In this document: positions 32,001-36,185 of the stretch, piece after piece | Layout: each line of letters opens with the position of its first letter | How positions within the stretch are numbered: position 1 is the first letter of the stretch | Source: CAYHMW01 sp964357925 | Lineage (GTDB): Bacteria; Patescibacteriota; Microgenomatia; UBA8517 | DNA length: 36,185 nucleotides | Direction: 5' to 3' | Assembly (NCBI GenBank): GCA_964357925.1 | Contig: CAYHMW010000011.1 | Coordinates: forward strand, 1-36,185 | Notes under the pieces: model-generated | Database searches by the model: none | Told to the model about the DNA's origin: nothing | What the model saw: the letters and a program-made list of their open reading frames with translations, nothing else | Program-made: the position numbers and the translations under genes

Positions 32001-32795
32001 AGAAACGTACTTGACTTGTACCAAATCCAAGCTTGTGGCTTCTACATATGCTACATAAACCGCACCAGTAGAATCTACACCGACAGTTGGGTTGTCTACA
32101 GAATCATTAACTGGATCATAAAATCCGCCCCCAGAAGAAAAAGATGTTGATTCAAATGAAGTTGGATTATTTCCAATGCCTTTACAAGCCCAAATAACGT
32201 AACCACCAGAAACCTGTTTTAAACCAACAATTGGAAAATCTTGTTCATTTATCGTTATGTCAGGGAGTTCACAATTTACTGAAGCTGTGAAACCTCTTAC
32301 CTCGACCGCTGTGTTCCAGGCTCCACTTATCCTGTTGGTGTAGTAGACAGTGTCGTAGTTCGTTCCCATGTTGACATTGCTATCGACCCAGGCGATGTGG
32401 GGAATATCGTTGCTATCTATGGCGATTGCTGTACCTGGAGTAGTTGGAGTAGCTGCGCCAATGTCTTGGATTGATGCATCCCCTGAAAATGCATCGGTTG
32501 AGGTATTGTAAGTTACGTATCGTAGGGCTGAGCTTTTGCCGTTACTGTCGTAATAAGCGATATGGATGATACCAGTTGAATCTATGGCTGCTGAGGCGTG
32601 CCCGTAAGTTGAAGCGCTTGGGCCTGTGCCGTTACTGGAAAATGAAGTGGGCGTGGTGCTATTGCCTTTGTGAACATCAATGTCGTTTCCGTTATCGAGG
32701 ATTACATAGGGGATACCGGCTGATGTCCTGACTACGACTCTTGCACCCCCTGCGATGGTGTTTGTATTGGCCGAAGTTACTGCTACTGCTGCCAT
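26082..32795 (-). CDS. Giant Ser-Pro-Ser repeat fibre protein
   Basis: 2237 residues in one uninterrupted frame. Residues 1-~345 have propeller-like repeats (AIDSTGIIHIAYYDSNG, AIDSNDIPHIAWVDSN, GVDSTGAVYVAYVEA), probably a beta-propeller. Residues ~345-540 form a beta-sandwich-like domain (AQSFTGGGGKVISVSFFVG, YCVSIEYSGTAGD). Residues ~541-2160 are an almost unbroken repeat of SPSx and SPSVSI units. Residues 2161-2237 are a globular end with SWNNSGRPK, GTIGFNLET and FELWDGSHW. There is no Sec signal peptide, no twin-arginine, no LPxTG and no membrane helix, so how it reaches the surface is unclear. The repeat suggests an extended, possibly O-glycosylated stalk between two folded heads. The start overlaps the RAYT stop by 13 bases, and there is no clear ribosome-binding site. 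Confidence 0.85.
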   Translation of the reverse strand: MAAVAVTSANTNTIAGGARVVVRTSAGIPYVILDNGNDIDVHKGNSTTPTSFSSNGTGPSASTYGHASAAIDSTGIIHIAYYDSNGKSSALRYVTYNTSTDAFSGDASIQDIGAATPTTPGTAIAIDSNDIPHIAWVDSNVNMGTNYDTVYYTNRISGAWNTAVEVRGFTASVNCELPDITINEQDFPIVGLKQVSGGYVIWACKGIGNNPTSFESTSFSSGGGFYDPVNDSVDNPTVGVDSTGAVYVAYVEATSLDLVQVKYVSGAWTTPGNWTGSEIDTTNDSKQPSIVFDTTNRYVFTEDPSDNDIYYYNNSGTRASLEVGTFNTVKSKWSFTNDNDSGGNVRNLYKDSYETDGISLMMYSTVTSRTAVAQSFTGGGGKVISVSFFVGKTGTPPGSLVAKIYAHSGVFGTSSIPTGSALATSSTIGNAEISTTDTWVVFPFPTPYTTTNGTKYCVSIEYSGTAGDTLNRFDIQLVTTSPVHGGNFSDKNPNTWAANDTDDLRFVLSEFTDSVSSQLDYVFLDETATPDIWWNTLTLGGGTSTSPSVSISPSASISPSRSPSLSPSVSISPSVSISPSVSISPSVSISPSVSLSPSLSPSISPSQSISPSVSISPSVSISPSVSLSPSLSPSLSPSLSPSLSPSLSPSVSVSPSESISPSVSISPSVSLSPSLSPSLSPSLSPSLSPSLSPSLSISPSASISPSVSVSPSVSLSPSSSPSLSPSVSISPSASISPSVSVSPSVSLSPSLSPSASPSLSPSLSPSISPSVSVSPSASISPSVSISPSVSLSPSLSPSVSPSASISPSISISPSVSISPSASLSPSQSPSLSPSLSPSLSPSLSPSVSVSPSESISPSVSVSPSVSLSPSLSPSISPSVSISPSVSISPSASLSPSVSPSAGSSISPSISPSLSPSVSISPSVSVSPSVSVSPSVSLSPSLSPSVSPSVSISPSVSISPSVSISPSASFSPSLSPSLSPSVSISPSVSISPSVSISPSASLSPSESPSLSPSLSPSVSPSISPSLSPSISPSVSISPSVSLSPSLSPSLSPSLSPSLSPSLSPSVSISPSISISPSVSISPSVSLSPSLSPSISPSVSISPSVSTSPSVSISPSASLSPSQSPSASPSISPSVSPSISPSVSISPSESISPSVSISPSASLSPSLSPSISPSVSISPSESISPSVSVSPSASLSPSLSPSQSPSLSPSVSPSLSPSLSISPSASVSPSVSISPSISLSPSLSPSISPSVSVSPSESISPSVSISPSASLSPSLSPSLSPSQSPSQSPSISPSESISPSVSISPSVSVSPSVSLSPSYSPSVSPSVSISPSVSTSPSVSISPSASLSPSLSPSLSPSLSPSFSPSLSPSASVSPSISTSPSVSVSPSVSLSPSLSPSVSPSVSISPSQSISPSVSISPSVSLSPSKSPSQSPSQSPSFSPSLSPSVSISPSASISPSVSISPSVSLSPSLSPSLSPSVSISPSVSISPSVSISPSVSLSPSQSPSASPSISPSVSPSTSPSVSISPSESISPSVSISPSASLSPSLSPSISPSVSISPSVSVSPSISLSPSQSPSAGASISPSVSPSISPSVSISPSVSISPSVSISPSVSLSPSLSPSISPSVSISPSESISPSVSVSPSVSLSPSGSPSLSPSLSPSLSPSLSPSVSISPSVSISPSVSVSPSVSLSPSLSPSISPSVSISPSVSTSPSVSISPSVSLSPSFSPSESPSLSPSLSPSLSPSASISPSASISPSVSISPSESISPSISISPSVSLSPSLSPSLSPSLSPSLSPSMSPSASLSPSLSPSLSPSLSPSFSPSQSPSISVSPSVSISPSASISPSVSISPSVSISPSLSPSVSPSVSVSPSVSVSPSLSISPSASLSPSGSPSQSPSLSPSISPSISPSGSISPSLSPSLSPSLSPSLSPSLSPSVSISPSASISPSASTSPSVSLSPSQSPSLSPSLSPSLSPSISPSISISPSVSISPSASTSPSAISSISPSLSPSLSPSASPSISPSFSPSVSISPSASTSPSGSSSPSLSPSVSVSPSGSASPSLSPSASISPSESISPSASGSPSASPSESISPSVSTSPSESLSESVSPSIGGSISPSISPSSSTSGTPSPSPSAAAAPGASRSPSSSISASKSISASKSTSVSPSPLPQEPIFYRNPTLVLNNITGKNTYITQPQVTIPSWNNSGRPKHLRPGTIGFNLETQSFELWDGSHWLALPANIVSS
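28141..28308. repeat. Segmental duplication inside the SPS region, copy 1
   Basis: About 168 bases nearly identical to 29281-29448, with the first 53 bases identical and only scattered differences after that. This is far more similar than the general repeat and marks a recent duplication 1140 bases apart. Confidence 0.8.
29281..29448. repeat. Segmental duplication inside the SPS region, copy 2
   Basis: Partner of 28141-28308. The offset of 1140 bases is a multiple of three, so the duplication kept the frame (380 codons). Confidence 0.8.
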
Positions 32796-33538
32796 GTTTT
32801 ATTTTGTTTTATTTGGGCGTGATTATTTTGGGTCTGATGAATCAGACCCCTACGTGCGTTAATTGGGTTGTTTTTATCCAGATGCCATTTTAAGGGGTTT
32901 AAATTTATGTATTCGCGGATTTTTTCTAATTCTATTTCATTTCTAACAATGTGTTCGTAACCTGCCCGCCAATCGCTGGCGCTCAAGGCGCTTGCAGGCG
33001 GGTAATTGCGTTGCCAAACAATTTGATTAAACCCTGATTTGTGGATTTCGTGTGAACATTTTGCCTTAAAATATCTGATTATTATTCCTAATGTTTCTGT
33101 TTGGGCGTGATGAATCACGCCCAAACCCATTAATTGCATGTGTTTATGGGATTTGCCGATTTCGAACATGTTATTTGTGCTGTAGGGGTTTGATTCATCA
33201 AACCCGATCTGATTTTTGATTTTAATAATCCCATGGAAATGGTTTGGCATTAATTGGAATTCATCCAGGTTAATATCAAATTTGTTTGGTAATTTGACCC
33301 ACCACCTGTTGATTGTTTTACCGATATCATTGGGGTCCATCTTGCCTTCATTGATATCATCAAATATTGGTTCGCGATTTTGAGAACATATCGTTACAAA
33401 ATAATATGCAGAGAATGAATAGTCCCCCGCCTGCAGGCGCCTTGAGCGCCAGCGATTGGCGGGCAGGCAGGTTTTTAATCTGATCGATTTTCTTTTGTGT
33501 TCGATCATTTGTTTTTCATAAGTCATGGGCGCACACAT
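32783..33538 (-). CDS. REP-associated tyrosine transposase (RAYT, Y1/HUH) carrying palindromes in its own frame
   Basis: 251 residues. It matches the family beginning RKSIRL...YYFVTICSQNRE with the HUH motif H100-x-H102 (LMPNHFHGIIKI), the WQRN motif and the C-terminal YEHIVRNEIELEKIREYINLNP-type segment split over residues 175-215. RAYTs nick and join single-stranded REP palindromes. Compared with the usual family sequence, extra residues are present at ~24-39, 112-119, 138-147, 180-194 and 229-237, and each is encoded by a palindrome. The two 42-base elements differ at one base and are in opposite orientation. Catalytic residues look intact, but the insertions at 24-39 and 180-194 fall within the conserved fold. 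The start is ATG 33538 or 33526; the first lies in a hairpin loop. Confidence 0.88.
   Translation of the reverse strand: MCAPMTYEKQMIEHKRKSIRLKTCLPANRWRSRRLQAGDYSFSAYYFVTICSQNREPIFDDINEGKMDPNDIGKTINRWWVKLPNKFDINLDEFQLMPNHFHGIIKIKNQIGFDESNPYSTNNMFEIGKSHKHMQLMGLGVIHHAQTETLGIIIRYFKAKCSHEIHKSGFNQIVWQRNYPPASALSASDWRAGYEHIVRNEIELEKIREYINLNPLKWHLDKNNPINARRGLIHQTQNNHAQIKQNKTWQQ
32830..32853 (-). repeat. GTAG-headed REP-type hairpin 1
   Basis: On the minus strand: GTAG, then GGGTCTGAT / ATCAGACCC as perfect 9-bp arms around TC. It encodes part of the RAYT C-terminal tail. GTAG at the foot of a hairpin is the hallmark of REP sequences recognised by RAYTs. Half of a related arm (TTTGGGCGTGAT) lies at 32812-32823. 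Confidence 0.75.
32961..33002. repeat. 42-base palindrome inside the RAYT gene, copy 1
   Basis: Plus strand begins CCTGCCCGCC and ends GCAGGCGGG. Reverse-complementary to the element at 33426-33467 with one mismatch in 42. On the minus strand it is flanked by TTA on both sides (33005-33003 and 32960-32958), consistent with a 3-base target duplication, so 45 bases (15 codons) were added without breaking the frame. Confidence 0.82.
33100..33125. repeat. Perfect 12-bp-arm hairpin inside the RAYT gene
   Basis: TTTGGGCGTGAT-GA-ATCACGCCCAAA. Same core design (GGG..TGAT, 2-base centre, ATCA..CCC) as the GTAG hairpins but without GTAG. It encodes the GLGVIHHAQ region. Confidence 0.75.
33182..33205 (+). 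repeat. GTAG-headed REP-type hairpin 2
   Basis: On the plus strand: GTAG (33182-33185) then GGGTTTGAT-TC-ATCAAACCC (33186-33205). Opposite orientation to hairpin 1, inside the RAYT gene, encoding GFDESNPYS. Confidence 0.75.
33426..33467. repeat. 42-base palindrome inside the RAYT gene, copy 2
   Basis: Plus strand begins CCCGCCTGCAGG and ends GGCGGGCAGG. It is translated as CLPANRWRSRRLQAG between IRLK and DYSFSAYYFVT, which are adjacent in ordinary family members. Same family as 14531-14572. Confidence 0.82.
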
Positions 33539-33552
33539 ATATGCGCCCCTAC
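33527..33552 (-). repeat. GTAG-headed REP-type hairpin 3 at the RAYT start
   Basis: On the minus strand: GTAG (33552-33549) followed by a hairpin with arms GGGCGCA / TGCGCCC and a loop that contains the first possible RAYT start codon. It lies between the methyltransferase stop and the RAYT, so it may both mark the element border and control RAYT translation. Confidence 0.7.
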
Positions 33553-34148
33553 GGTTTCCTTAATATTTTTTTTCTGTTTTCGTTGCTTTGGAGGATCGTG
33601 CCAGGAGACCAGTCATATTTGATCCAGTCTTCAAGTGGCATATTAGTGTAGAAATTTGGCTTGATTTGCTCGTCAATGACGTGGAATTGGAACTTTGCGA
33701 TCCGATTCATTTGGGTTATTAGCCAGGAGATATCGGAGTCGGGGATACACTCCATGAATCGTAGGCTACAAACTACATCAAACTCTTTGTTTTTGTATCG
33801 TGACAGGCCGGTTCTAGCGTCGTCTGTAGTTAAGAATGGTTTTACTTCGCTTGAGGCTTTTTTGACTGCATATTCTGAAATATCAAATCCGTAAGCTTCT
33901 ACTCCCATATCACGAAGATCCTCTACAACAAAACCCTTGGCACAGCCTAACTCTAAAACTTTTTTTCCTTTGAGATGATATGTATTAAAGAGATCGTTGG
34001 CGTAATCCTTCCAAAATTCACCAAGGGATTTTTCACCGTCCTTCCTGTACCATCGTTCGTATTTATCATAACCTGCGTTGTGTCGATATCTTGCTTTTCT
34101 CCCATCAAAATAGCTGATGTCATATTCTTCTGGTTTTAAAGTTGCCAT
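33549..34148 (-). CDS. SAM-dependent methyltransferase (class I)
   Basis: 199 residues from ATG 34148. A Rossmann-fold core is clear: GKKVLELGCAKGFVVEDL (motif I, SAM-binding), GVEAYGFDISEYAV (motif II acidic residue), and FDVVCSLRFMECIPD (motif IV). An N-terminal region (DISYFDGRKARYRHNAGYDKYERW) probably covers the substrate site. The substrate is not predictable. The frame is open further upstream to 34268, but that extension is Pro-rich and precedes a TATAAT-like box (plus-strand ATTATA near 34190), so I prefer the internal start. The last codons of the gene abut a GTAG hairpin, suggesting the RAYT unit inserted right at its 3' end. Confidence 0.82.
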   Translation of the reverse strand: MATLKPEEYDISYFDGRKARYRHNAGYDKYERWYRKDGEKSLGEFWKDYANDLFNTYHLKGKKVLELGCAKGFVVEDLRDMGVEAYGFDISEYAVKKASSEVKPFLTTDDARTGLSRYKNKEFDVVCSLRFMECIPDSDISWLITQMNRIAKFQFHVIDEQIKPNFYTNMPLEDWIKYDWSPGTILQSNENRKKILRKP

Positions 34149-34237
34149 AGACTTAGATCTTTCTTTGTTTGTGTTAATCCTATTATATATAGAGTGATAT
34201 TGATGGGGAGGGGGAGGTGGAAAATTCGAGGAGTTAA

Positions 34238-34438
34238 TTAGCTTTTTCGCATTGCGGCTGTGAACCAATCCGTGCCGTTATAGTACTCCAGACTGTTTGT
34301 TTGACTATTAAAGCCGAAGGTGCCTCTTTTGGAAGATTTGGGCCTGTCTTTAGTGTCCCAGGAGTTTATCCTTGGCAGGCCGGCGATGAGACTAAGACCT
34401 TGGCCGATATCTATAAGGACTGTTGAGCCTTTTGGCAT
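34238..34438 (-). CDS. Orphan mini-protein consisting of the fibre C-terminal module
   Basis: 66 residues. Residues ~22-60 (RINSWDTKDRPK, GTFGFNSQTNSLEYYNGTDW) match the C-terminal module of both giant SPS proteins. It has no signal peptide, no repeat stalk and no membrane helix. It may be a stand-alone subunit, a chaperone-like partner for the fibre ends, or the remnant of a degraded third fibre gene. The pattern GT-G-N-x-T-x-x-x-E-x-x-D/N-G-x-x-W also resembles short modules common at the ends of phage tail fibres. Confidence 0.7.
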   Translation of the reverse strand: MPKGSTVLIDIGQGLSLIAGLPRINSWDTKDRPKSSKRGTFGFNSQTNSLEYYNGTDWFTAAMRKS

Positions 34439-34646
34439 AATAGTTGTAAGTAGATTCTATAGTTTGTGGCCATTGAGAGCAAGCCTTGCAAGGTTTCTTC
34501 TTTGAAGTTGGAGTAACACACTTATTTGACGCACGTTAGGCTCTGATGAGTTTATATTTACCGCATAGATAGTGTGGTAACATGAGGCTTGTAAGGTTAG
34601 TTTGCAAGCTGGTAATTGTAATGACCTTGAAAGTCAAGGTACAAAG
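34439..34646. other. Intergenic region behind the second giant gene
   Basis: No gene is seen. It contains the hairpin ACCTTGA-AAG-TCAAGGT (34624-34640), a possible weak terminator of the second giant without a T run; the inverted pair GCTTGTAA/TTGCAAGC (34587-34609); and the palindrome CCTTGCAAGG (near 34485). Confidence 0.45.
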
Positions 34647-36185
34647 TTATTGTTTGATACGTTTTGCGGGAAGGACCATCCAATTTTTTCCATCCCAATA
34701 TTCGAACATTTTTGTTTCGTGGTTGAACCCAAACGTTTGAGATTTCGGGGTTTGTGGTCTGCCGACTGTGTTCCATGACGAGATTCTTTTTTGAATTAGT
34801 GAGCTGACTACGCCTGGCGCGAAGGTCCTAACTTCTCTATCTATAATTACGGGGTTTTTGTATAGTGCTGGAATTTGCTCCGGGGATGGGCTGACTGATG
34901 CTGAAGGAGAGGCTGATGCACTTGGTGAGGTTGACGGGGATGCACTTGCACTTTTTGATGTTGCTCCTACCGATGGAGATGCTGATGCACCAGGAGATGC
35001 ACTGGCACTGGGGGAAACTGATGGTGAAATTGAGGCACCTTGTGATGGGCTGGTACTGGGGGAGATGGATTCACTGGGGGAAATACTTTCTGATGGACTT
35101 AAGCTTGGACTTGTCGAGGGGCTGCCCGATGCTGATGGGGAGATACTTACCGAGGGTGAGAGGGAAGGTGAGACTGATCCGCTTGGGGACACTGAGACTG
35201 AGGGACTTATGGAAACTGATGGTGAGATTGATGGCGAGAGGGAAGCCGATGGCGAAATACTTACTGATGGTGAAATGCTTGGACTTGCTGATCCACTTGG
35301 GGAGATACTAACGCTTGGACTGATACTAACTGATGGACTTATGGATACCGATGGACTTAGGCTTGGGCTTTTTGAGGCCGATGGACTTACACTTGGACTT
35401 GCTGACGGTGAAATAGATGGAGAGATCGATGACACCACACTTGGCGAAACAGAAGCACTCGGACTGATACTGACACTTGGTGAAATGGAGACCGATGGAC
35501 TCAGTGATGGACTCAGTGATGGGCTCAGTGACGGACTTATGGATACCGATGGACTAATACTGACACTGGGGGAAATTGAAACCGATGGGCTAATGGAAGC
35601 AGAAGGTGAAAGCGATGGGCTTATGGATGGCGACAAGCTAGGGCTTGTTGATGGGCTTCCTGATGGAGATAGTGATTCGCTTGGGGAAATTGAGATGGAT
35701 GGTGATATTGACACACTTGGTGAGACGGATACTGAAGGGCTTATCGATGGTGAAAGTGATGGTGAAAGTGATACGGAAGGACTAATACTGACGCTTGGTG
35801 AGATGGATGCGCTTGGGCTGATTGAAACTGATGGTGACAAAGATGGCGAGACAGATGGTGAGAGAGATGGACTCAAGGAAGGTGAGAGAGATGGGGAAAG
35901 TGATGCGCTTGGAGAAATTGATACAGAGGGGGATACGGATACTGATGGCGATATTGATGCGCTTGGAGAAATTGATACAGAGGGGGATACGGATGGACTC
36001 AGACTAGGACTTAGTGATATAGAGGGCGATATTGAGACAGATGGCGAAAGGGACGCACTGGGGGATACAGAGACTGATGGGCTAATTGATGCTGATGGAC
36101 TTAAGCTGGGACTTTGTGAAGGACTCTGCGATGGACTTTGTGAGGGACTAAACGATGGCGATAGAGACGCGCTTGGAGAAATAGA
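34647..36185 (-). CDS. Second giant SPS-repeat fibre protein (partial, N-terminus outside window)
   Basis: At least 513 residues; the frame is open to the window edge, so the true start is beyond it. From ~36185 to ~34881 it is SPSx/SPSVSI repeat as in the complete giant. The last ~78 residues are the shared C-terminal module (SWNTVGRPQ, TFGFNHET, FEYWDGKNW, then LPAKRIKQ). The near-repeat-free junction is Ala-rich (SASASPSTSPSASASPS). Same strand as, and presumably a paralogue of, the complete giant; its N-terminal head may differ. Confidence 0.85.
   Translation of the reverse strand, partial: SISPSASLSPSFSPSQSPSQSPSQSPSLSPSASISPSVSVSPSASLSPSVSISPSISLSPSLSPSVSPSVSISPSASISPSVSVSPSVSISPSASLSPSLSPSLSPSLSPSVSPSLSPSVSISPSASISPSVSISPSVSLSPSLSPSISPSVSVSPSVSISPSISISPSESLSPSGSPSTSPSLSPSISPSLSPSASISPSVSISPSVSISPSVSISPSLSPSLSPSLSPSVSISPSVSISPSASVSPSVVSSISPSISPSASPSVSPSASKSPSLSPSVSISPSVSISPSVSISPSGSASPSISPSVSISPSASLSPSISPSVSISPSVSVSPSGSVSPSLSPSVSISPSASGSPSTSPSLSPSESISPSESISPSTSPSQGASISPSVSPSASASPGASASPSVGATSKSASASPSTSPSASASPSASVSPSPEQIPALYKNPVIIDREVRTFAPGVVSSLIQKRISSWNTVGRPQTPKSQTFGFNHETKMFEYWDGKNWMVLPAKRIKQ
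34881..36185 (-). repeat. SPS-repeat coding region of the second giant
   Basis: The same 12/18-base protein repeat as in 26316-31175, continuing past the window edge. It contains a very recent exact duplication: 39 bases at 35902-35940 recur at 35956-35994 (54-base period, 18 codons). Confidence 0.88.

Noticed and set aside
32783..33538. The RAYT as a dead pseudogene because of the palindrome insertions
   Set aside because: All inserts keep the frame, the HUH histidines are present and the C-terminal motifs continue; activity is uncertain but there is no stop or frameshift.

Overview
The window reads like a piece of a Patescibacteria (Candidate Phyla Radiation) genome, perhaps Microgenomates- or WWE3-like. 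The evidence is indirect: small compact genes, the standard code (TGA acts as stop throughout), sortases whose active-site region reads LLQTCDPPGT, LPxTG proteins with PKD domains, short Rho, many -10 boxes directly abutting start codons, and GC-rich palindromes ending GGCGGGCAGG scattered through genes. I cannot assign a lineage more finely without a 16S or marker-gene search.

Layout. Positions 1-560 hold the 3' end of 23S rRNA and a 5S rRNA gene. Positions 600-4300 hold housekeeping genes: a four-S1-domain protein, a small Cys-rich unknown, an AbrB/PIN toxin-antitoxin pair and radA. Positions 4300-4936 are gene-free but contain a strong promoter, several hairpins and a very long terminator-like stem: a candidate unassigned structured RNA. 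Positions 4937-11705 form a surface locus: two cassettes of (PKD-LPxTG protein, then sortase) flanking a GT2 glycosyltransferase and a convergent GT-C type membrane glycosyltransferase. The second sortase has Ser in place of the catalytic Cys. Positions 11765-14522 carry rho, two tiny membrane proteins, a LysM/M23 peptidase and tRNA-Ala(CGC). Positions 14670-23425 carry a large exported multidomain protein, a split sensor / PAS / histidine-kinase array, three stand-alone receiver proteins and two single-pass membrane proteins.

From 36185 down to 23436 everything is on the minus strand. Two giant proteins are built of thousands of bases of Ser-Pro-Ser repeats. The complete one has 2237 residues; the other runs off the window edge. 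Both end in the same ~45-residue C-terminal module, which also occurs alone in a 66-residue protein between them. A methyltransferase and a REP-associated tyrosine transposase (RAYT) lie between the two giants. The RAYT reading frame is itself riddled with in-frame palindromes, including GTAG-headed REP-type hairpins. Downstream of the complete giant is a tightly coupled cassette: a degenerate HUH-transposase domain fused to a membrane segment and an SH3-like domain, a membrane protein with a twin-arginine-like KRAFLK motif, two TatA-like proteins and TatC.

The observations I rate most worth following are: (1) the RAYT carrying its own candidate substrate palindromes as protein-coding sequence, with relatives in four other places in the window; (2) the catalytically dead HUH-SH3 fusion at the head of a Tat cassette; (3) the giant SPS-repeat fibres sharing a C-terminal module with an orphan mini-protein; (4) the Cys-to-Ser sortase paired with an LPETG protein; (5) the structured RNA candidate at 4405-4681.
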